DNA from: Deltaproteobacteria bacterium
GTDB taxonomy: Bacteria > Desulfobacterota > Binatia > DP-6
DNA: 15,271 nt
NCBI GenBank assembly: GCA_005879205.1
Contig: VBLD01000007.1
Span: forward strand, 3,276-18,546
Direction: 5' to 3'
Shown here: in pieces, positions 13,580 through 15,271 of the stretch
Layout of the letters: each line of letters opens with the position of its first letter
How positions within the stretch are numbered: the first letter of the stretch is position 1
Position numbers and translations under genes: made by a program
Notes under the pieces: model-generated
What the model was told of the DNA's origin: nothing
The model's input: the letters and a program-made list of their open reading frames with translations, nothing else
Database searches by the model: none

Positions 13580-15271
13580 GGCTCCTCCACCTCCCCGTTC
13601 GCGACCACGAAGTCGATCGCGCGCCGCTCGACCGAGGCGCCGGCCACCCGGACGGTCACGGGGTCGCCGACCCGGTACGTGCGCCGCGTCCGCCGGCCGC
13701 GAAGCAGATGCTGGGCTTCCACGTGCTCGTAGAAGTCGCCGCCGAGCGTGGTCACGTGGACCAGGCCCTCGACGAACACCTCGCGCAGCTCGACGAAGAA
13801 CCCGAACGGCGCCACGCCGCTCACGAAGCCGTCGTAGACGTTGCCCGCCTTGTCCTGCATGAACTGGATCTTCTTGAGCTGCACGATCTCGCGCTCGGCC
13901 TCCATCGCGACGCGCTCGCGGCGCGACGACTCCTCGGCGATCGCCACCAGGTCGGGCGGCACGCGGCCCGCGCCGCGGAGCGCGACGTCGAGGAGGCGGT
14001 GCACGATGAGGTCCGGGTAGCGCCGGATCGGCGAGGTGAAGTGGGTGTAGCAGTCGGTCGCGAGCCCGAAGTGGCCGAGCGGCTCGGCGGCGTAGCGCGC
14101 CTGCTGCATGGAGCGCAGGAGGACCGTGTTGACCAGCCGCTCCTCCGGCCGTCCCCGCACCTGCTCGAGCACCGCCTGGAAGGCGCCCGGCGTGGGCCGC
14201 CCCTCGTCGAGCCGGAGCCGGAGGCCGAACCCTTCGAGGAAGCGGGCGAGCGCCGCGACGCTGTCCGCGGCGGGCCGCTCGTGGACCCGGTGCAGGAAGG
14301 GGAGCTTCCACCGCCCGAGCTCGCGTGCCACCGCCTCGTTGGCGGCCAGCATGAACTCCTCGATCATCTGGTGTGCGATCGAGCGCTCGGCGCGGACGAT
14401 GTCGGCGGGCCGGCCGCGGAGGTCGAGCACCACCTCCGCTTCCGGCAGGTCGAAGTCGATCGAGCCTCGCTCCCGCCGCCGCGCCATCAGGAGTCGGGCC
14501 AGCGCCTCGGCCCGCTCGAGCGGATCAATGAGACCGCCGAGGGCTCCGCGCACGGAGGTATCCCGGTCGACCAGCGCCTGGCGCACCTCGGTGTACGTGA
14601 GGCGCGCGGCGCTCCGGATGACGGCGTCGTCGAAATGCGCGGCCACCGGGCGGCCGCGTCGATCGAGCTCGAGGCGCACCGCCTTGACGAGGCGGTCCTC
14701 GCCAGGCTTCAGGCTGCAGATGCCGTTCGACAGCTCCTCGGGGAGCATCGGGACGACCCGATCGGGGAAGTAGACGCTCGTGCCGCGCGCCCGCGCCTCG
14801 AGGTCGAGTGGACTCCCCGCGGCCACGTAGTACGCGACGTCGGCAACCGCGACGGTCAGCCGGAAGCCTCGTCCGAGCGGCTCGACCAGGACCGCGTCGT
14901 CGAAGTCGCGCGCGTTCTCGCCGTCGATGGTGACGATCGGCAGGGCGCGGAGATCGAGACGCCCGGCGATCACCTCGGGCGGCGGGGCGGTGGGCACGCG
15001 CCGGGCGGCGCCGGCGACCTCGGGGGGAAACTCGAGCGGCAAGCCATGGGCGTGGATGACGGCTTCGGTCTCGACGCGCGGGTCGTCGGCGGGCCCGAGG
15101 ACCTGCACGACGCGCGCCTCCGCCTCCGACGCGAGCCCGGGGTAGCGCACGAGCTCGGCCACCACCATGTCGCCGTCGCGCGCGCCCCCGTCGGCGTCGC
15201 GGGGGACGAGGATGGGAAGGGTCAGCCGCTGCTCCTGGGGAACGAGGACGGCAGCCGTCCGGCCGCGGCGG
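13552..15271 (-). CDS. rnr: Ribonuclease R, N-terminus beyond window
   Basis: The minus-strand frame is open to the right edge, giving 572 visible residues, so the N-terminal part is cut off. The frame continues upstream of the ATG at 15168 through AAVLVPQEQRLTLPILVP, which looks like the cold-shock-domain region, so that ATG is internal. The RNB catalytic domain is clear: IDGENARDFDDAV with the metal-binding aspartates, then YFPDRVVPMLPEELSNGICS, and HFTSPIRRYPDLIVHR. A C-terminal S1 domain follows (YDGFVSGVAPFGFFVEL) and then a basic tail ending in RRRRRRS. RNase R degrades structured RNA 3' to 5' in the cytoplasm. Its end overlaps degP. Confidence 0.97.
   Translation of the reverse strand, partial: RRGRTAAVLVPQEQRLTLPILVPRDADGGARDGDMVVAELVRYPGLASEAEARVVQVLGPADDPRVETEAVIHAHGLPLEFPPEVAGAARRVPTAPPPEVIAGRLDLRALPIVTIDGENARDFDDAVLVEPLGRGFRLTVAVADVAYYVAAGSPLDLEARARGTSVYFPDRVVPMLPEELSNGICSLKPGEDRLVKAVRLELDRRGRPVAAHFDDAVIRSAARLTYTEVRQALVDRDTSVRGALGGLIDPLERAEALARLLMARRRERGSIDFDLPEAEVVLDLRGRPADIVRAERSIAHQMIEEFMLAANEAVARELGRWKLPFLHRVHERPAADSVAALARFLEGFGLRLRLDEGRPTPGAFQAVLEQVRGRPEERLVNTVLLRSMQQARYAAEPLGHFGLATDCYTHFTSPIRRYPDLIVHRLLDVALRGAGRVPPDLVAIAEESSRRERVAMEAEREIVQLKKIQFMQDKAGNVYDGFVSGVAPFGFFVELREVFVEGLVHVTTLGGDFYEHVEAQHLLRGRRTRRTYRVGDPVTVRVAGASVERRAIDFVVANGEVEEPWRRRRRRS
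13582..13594 (-). promoter_or_regulatory. Shine-Dalgarno of degP inside rnr
   Basis: The minus strand reads GGAGGTGGAGGAG, ending 2 nt before the ATG at 13579; the upstream GGAGG units give better spacing. The same bases encode the Glu-rich stretch near the RNase R C-terminus. This fixes the degP start and suggests coupling to rnr translation. Confidence 0.7.

Noticed and set aside
13580..14311. N-terminal extension of the DegP frame upstream of 13579
   Set aside because: This part is out of frame within rnr, has shadow composition, and the Shine-Dalgarno and signal sequence place the start at 13579.
1..15271. CRISPR array, tRNA, rRNA, insertion sequence or phage attachment site
   Set aside because: I saw no regularly spaced repeats, no tRNA or rRNA-like segments, and no transposase or integrase frame anywhere in the window.

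Overview
The window is about 15.3 kb of very GC-rich, densely packed bacterial DNA. A DegP/HtrA periplasmic protease, an NAD-dependent ligase, a DUF1571 protein, a pair of M16 peptidases and several GT-C-type membrane glycosyltransferases point to a Gram-negative bacterium. The mix would fit a deltaproteobacterium-like or Binatota/Rokubacteria-like lineage, but no rRNA or lineage marker is present, so the assignment is tentative. Most long ORFs antisense to the genes below are GC-codon shadows.

Layout. (1) Positions 1-7588 form a leftward cluster, read from right to left: ligA, acyP (ATGA overlap with ligA), an ArnT-like GT39 glycosyltransferase (14-bp overlap with acyP), a TMTC-like membrane glycosyltransferase with five TPRs, a 3' remnant of a second GT39 gene, and a GT-C-like membrane protein that runs off the left edge. 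The GT39 remnant and the end of the intact GT39 gene form direct repeats that bracket the TPR gene. (2) A 70-bp divergent region (7589-7658) holds a candidate promoter with a perfect 16-bp palindrome. (3) A rightward pair of M16 peptidase genes follows: a catalytic HxxEH subunit, then a partner broken by an out-of-frame deletion. (4) Positions 10413-11141 carry a leftward MNT nucleotidyltransferase/HEPN toxin-antitoxin-type pair. The nucleotidyltransferase is intact and the HEPN gene is frame-disrupted. (5) Positions 11212-11417 hold a rightward remnant of a small CCDC90/DUF1640-like coiled-coil gene, spread over three reading frames. (6) Positions 11428-15271 are a leftward cluster: RNase R (cut by the right edge), DegP/HtrA (28-bp overlap with rnr) and a secreted DUF1571 protein.

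How the genes work together. The left cluster combines housekeeping genes (ligA, acyP) with lipid-linked-sugar glycosyltransferases that probably modify cell-surface molecules. The right side is largely envelope and RNA quality control. Between them, roughly 9.6-11.4 kb is a zone where three neighbouring genes are disrupted. I see no wholly new system. The most distinctive points are the repeat-bracketed TPR glycosyltransferase, the decay zone beside the HEPN/MNT module, and the palindrome in the M16/ligA divergent promoter.
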